16,485 nucleotides of DNA from Deltaproteobacteria bacterium. GTDB lineage: Bacteria > Desulfobacterota > JAFDIG01. Made by a program: the position numbers and the translations under genes. Positions 15,201-16,485 of this stretch are shown here, piece by piece. The stretch is taken from positions 1 through 16,485 of the forward strand of contig JAFDIG010000014.1 in the NCBI GenBank assembly GCA_019308145.1. Direction: 5' to 3'. The notes below the pieces were generated by a model. That model saw only the letters and a list, made by a program, of their open reading frames with translations, was not told the DNA's origin and did not search any database. How positions within the stretch are numbered: position 1 is the first letter of the stretch; the number at the start of each line of letters is the position of its first letter.

Positions 15201-15851
15201 ATGGATAAAAATCATAAAGAAAAATTGACAACAAAGATTTTTGCATGGGCAAAAACTATTATCATTGCCTTTATCATTGCCTTTTTCTTAAAAGCAACAT
15301 TAGTTGAAGCAACTTTTGTTAAATCTGGCTCAATGATGCCTACACTTTTAGCAGGTGATTATGTGATCATCAACAAAGCCGCATATGGTCTTCATCTTCC
15401 ATTCATAAAAGAAATCCTTTTCCCATGGGGAAAAATAAAAAGGGGTGATGTTGTTACCTTTATTTTACCAAATAATCCTCATATAACTTATATAAAGAGA
15501 GTAGTGGGCTTGCCAGGGGATACAATAGAGATAAAAGATAATATATTATTTATAAACAACAAGCCTGTTTCTGATATACATATAGATGGAAATCCATATC
15601 TTTTTGAAGAACTTTTAAAAAACAAAAAATATTACATTCTTAAAAGGACATTAAACTATAACTATGGACCTGTACATGTTCCCGCTGGCCATATATTCGT
15701 TCTTGGAGATAACAGGGATAACAGTGCTGACAGCCGATATTTTAAATTTGTTCCTATAAAATTTATTCAAGGGAAAGCTGTTATTATACACTTTTCAAGG
15801 GACTTAGGATGGGCAAAAATCAGATTTAACAGGATAGGAAAAAAATTATGA
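15201..15851 (+). CDS. lepB: Signal peptidase I
   Basis: This 216-residue inner-membrane serine protease removes signal peptides from exported proteins. It has one N-terminal membrane helix (about residues 15-32), then the S26 family boxes: 'KSGSMMPTL' with nucleophile Ser44, 'YIKRVVGLPGD' with general base Lys99, and 'GDNRDNSADSRYF' (169-181). The region between Lys99 and box E is moderately long, as in Gram-negative enzymes with one anchor. The start at 15201 is chosen for its strong SD; the ATG at 15165 would add 12 residues with no SD. It diverges from the large block across a 280-bp intergenic region. The next gene overlaps its stop by 4 bp. Confidence 0.95.
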   Translation: MDKNHKEKLTTKIFAWAKTIIIAFIIAFFLKATLVEATFVKSGSMMPTLLAGDYVIINKAAYGLHLPFIKEILFPWGKIKRGDVVTFILPNNPHITYIKRVVGLPGDTIEIKDNILFINNKPVSDIHIDGNPYLFEELLKNKKYYILKRTLNYNYGPVHVPAGHIFVLGDNRDNSADSRYFKFVPIKFIQGKAVIIHFSRDLGWAKIRFNRIGKKL

Positions 15852-16114
15852 ATGAAAAAGAGAAAAGAGATAGTAGGGATGTAATCAAAATCTTTTTAAA
15901 AGAAGGTAATTTTCATACTGAGGAGCTTCATTCAGTTATCGAAAATTTGATAATACTTTTTAAATCTGATGAGGATTTAGGTATTAAGCCTAAACAAAAA
16001 GATATCCTTATAGCTGTATTATATAGATTAGCAGAAGAAGGGGACAAACTATTAAATATATGGCATGAATTTTCTGAGCATGAATTTTCTGACTACATAG
16101 AAAAGAATTTATAA
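15848..16114 (+). CDS. Small hypothetical protein coupled to lepB
   Basis: I do not recognise this 88-residue protein. It is highly charged, with no signal peptide, membrane helix or cysteine motif, and looks mostly helical ('EELHSVIENLIILFKS' and 'KDILIAVLYRLAEEGDKLL'). Its ATG overlaps the lepB stop (ATGA, 15848-15851), which strongly supports translation and co-transcription. Near its C-terminus the segment HEFSE/HEFSD is encoded by an exact 15-bp tandem duplication. It is followed by 166 bp of AT-rich convergent intergenic DNA (16115-16280), where I see no convincing terminator. A cytosolic helical partner or regulatory protein is possible. Confidence 0.72.
   Translation: MNEKEKRDSRDVIKIFLKEGNFHTEELHSVIENLIILFKSDEDLGIKPKQKDILIAVLYRLAEEGDKLLNIWHEFSEHEFSDYIEKNL
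16063..16092 (+). repeat. Exact 15-bp tandem duplication inside the small gene
   Basis: The unit GCATGAATTTTCTGA occurs twice in direct succession (16063-16077 and 16078-16092). It preserves the reading frame and doubles a five-residue HEFS(E/D) segment. The absence of any difference between copies suggests a recent event. Confidence 0.9.
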
Positions 16115-16280
16115 AAAATTATTATTTATTTAACTCAATTTTCTCACCTTAATATGGGCAATATAATATATTAAAATTATTGAATTTTTTATAGGAAAAA
16201 ACTTTCTAATACGGAGTAATTAACTTCTAAAGAGGTACTATAAAAAATTTATATAAACAACAAAAGCTGCAAAATTTAAG

Positions 16281-16485
16281 CTATTTAATCTCATCACCTA
16301 ATAAAAGCGCCTTTTGGTATTCACTCCATAAATATGATTTCTCAATTCCTTGATCAATAAAATCCCAAGGAAAGACTTCATCTTTTTCTCTTTGGCGGTA
16401 AACATAAAAATCAGGATTTAAAGGGGTTTCTTTAAATGCTTTATAAAAATTATTTCCTAAATTGTTTGCCATATCAATAACAGTA
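16281..16485 (-). CDS. Radical SAM protein (B12-binding type), C-terminal end only
   Basis: The frame is open from the right edge to a TAG at 16281-16283, so this is the last 67 or so residues of a gene that begins outside the window. The segment with 'NPDFYVYRQREKDEVFPWDF' followed by 'IDQGIEKSYLWSEYQKAL' resembles the tail of B12-binding-domain radical SAM proteins of the uncharacterised type often fused to DUF2344, where a 'D(P)xFY..R......LPW..I..G' pattern is common. The catalytic CxxxCxxC cluster site is not in the window, so this rests on the tail alone. The protein ends shortly after this segment without a Cys-rich extension. The Met at 16472 is probably internal. Confidence 0.5.
   Translation of the reverse strand, partial: TVIDMANNLGNNFYKAFKETPLNPDFYVYRQREKDEVFPWDFIDQGIEKSYLWSEYQKALLLGDEIK

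Overview
The window is a compact, clearly AT-rich stretch of bacterial chromosome with Shine-Dalgarno (SD) sites, overlapping stop/start junctions and many exported or membrane proteins. A single-spanning LepB, a molybdenum hydroxylase and a partner-switching (Rsb-type) module suggest an anaerobic or facultative, low-GC, probably Gram-negative bacterium. I cannot name the taxon from the sequence. I saw no tRNA, rRNA, CRISPR array, transposase or phage gene.

Layout. At the left edge (1-389, + strand) is the 3' end of an EamA-type permease gene. Next, on the minus strand, is an exported ankyrin-repeat protein (485-1453), which probably has its own promoter. The core is a minus-strand block from 14920 down to 1675, with eleven genes separated by 67 bp or less, several overlapping by 1-4 bp. 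In transcription order these are: a degenerate anti-sigma/acetyltransferase fusion; a HisC-like aminotransferase; the molybdopterin, 2Fe-2S and FAD subunits of a xanthine-dehydrogenase-family hydroxylase; an MFS transporter; a membrane-anchored SGNH hydrolase; and a GNAT acetyltransferase sharing a C-terminal domain with the first gene. They are followed by a STAS anti-sigma antagonist, an RsbW-like anti-sigma kinase, an NMT1/THI5-like periplasmic binding protein, and a dCache-HAMP-SpoIIE/RsbU phosphatase.

A 280-bp divergent region (14921-15200) holds a consensus-like promoter for this block and a REP-like GTAG-hairpin in its predicted leader. It also holds a weaker promoter for lepB (signal peptidase I), which reads rightwards with a small hypothetical gene overlapping its stop. 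At the right edge, on the minus strand, is the C-terminal end of what looks like a B12-binding radical SAM protein.

How the genes may work together (inference). The binding protein has no ABC permease or ATPase here and overlaps the gene for a phosphatase with an extracytoplasmic sensor domain. It may therefore present a ligand to that sensor. Phosphatase, STAS protein and kinase make a complete partner switch, but no sigma factor is present, so the output is unknown. The switch is co-transcribed with a molybdenum hydroxylase and a transporter, which suggests a sense-import-oxidise pathway for a small, possibly N-heterocyclic, compound. The two related GNAT-type proteins are candidates for additional regulators or effectors. 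I know of no described system with this composition.
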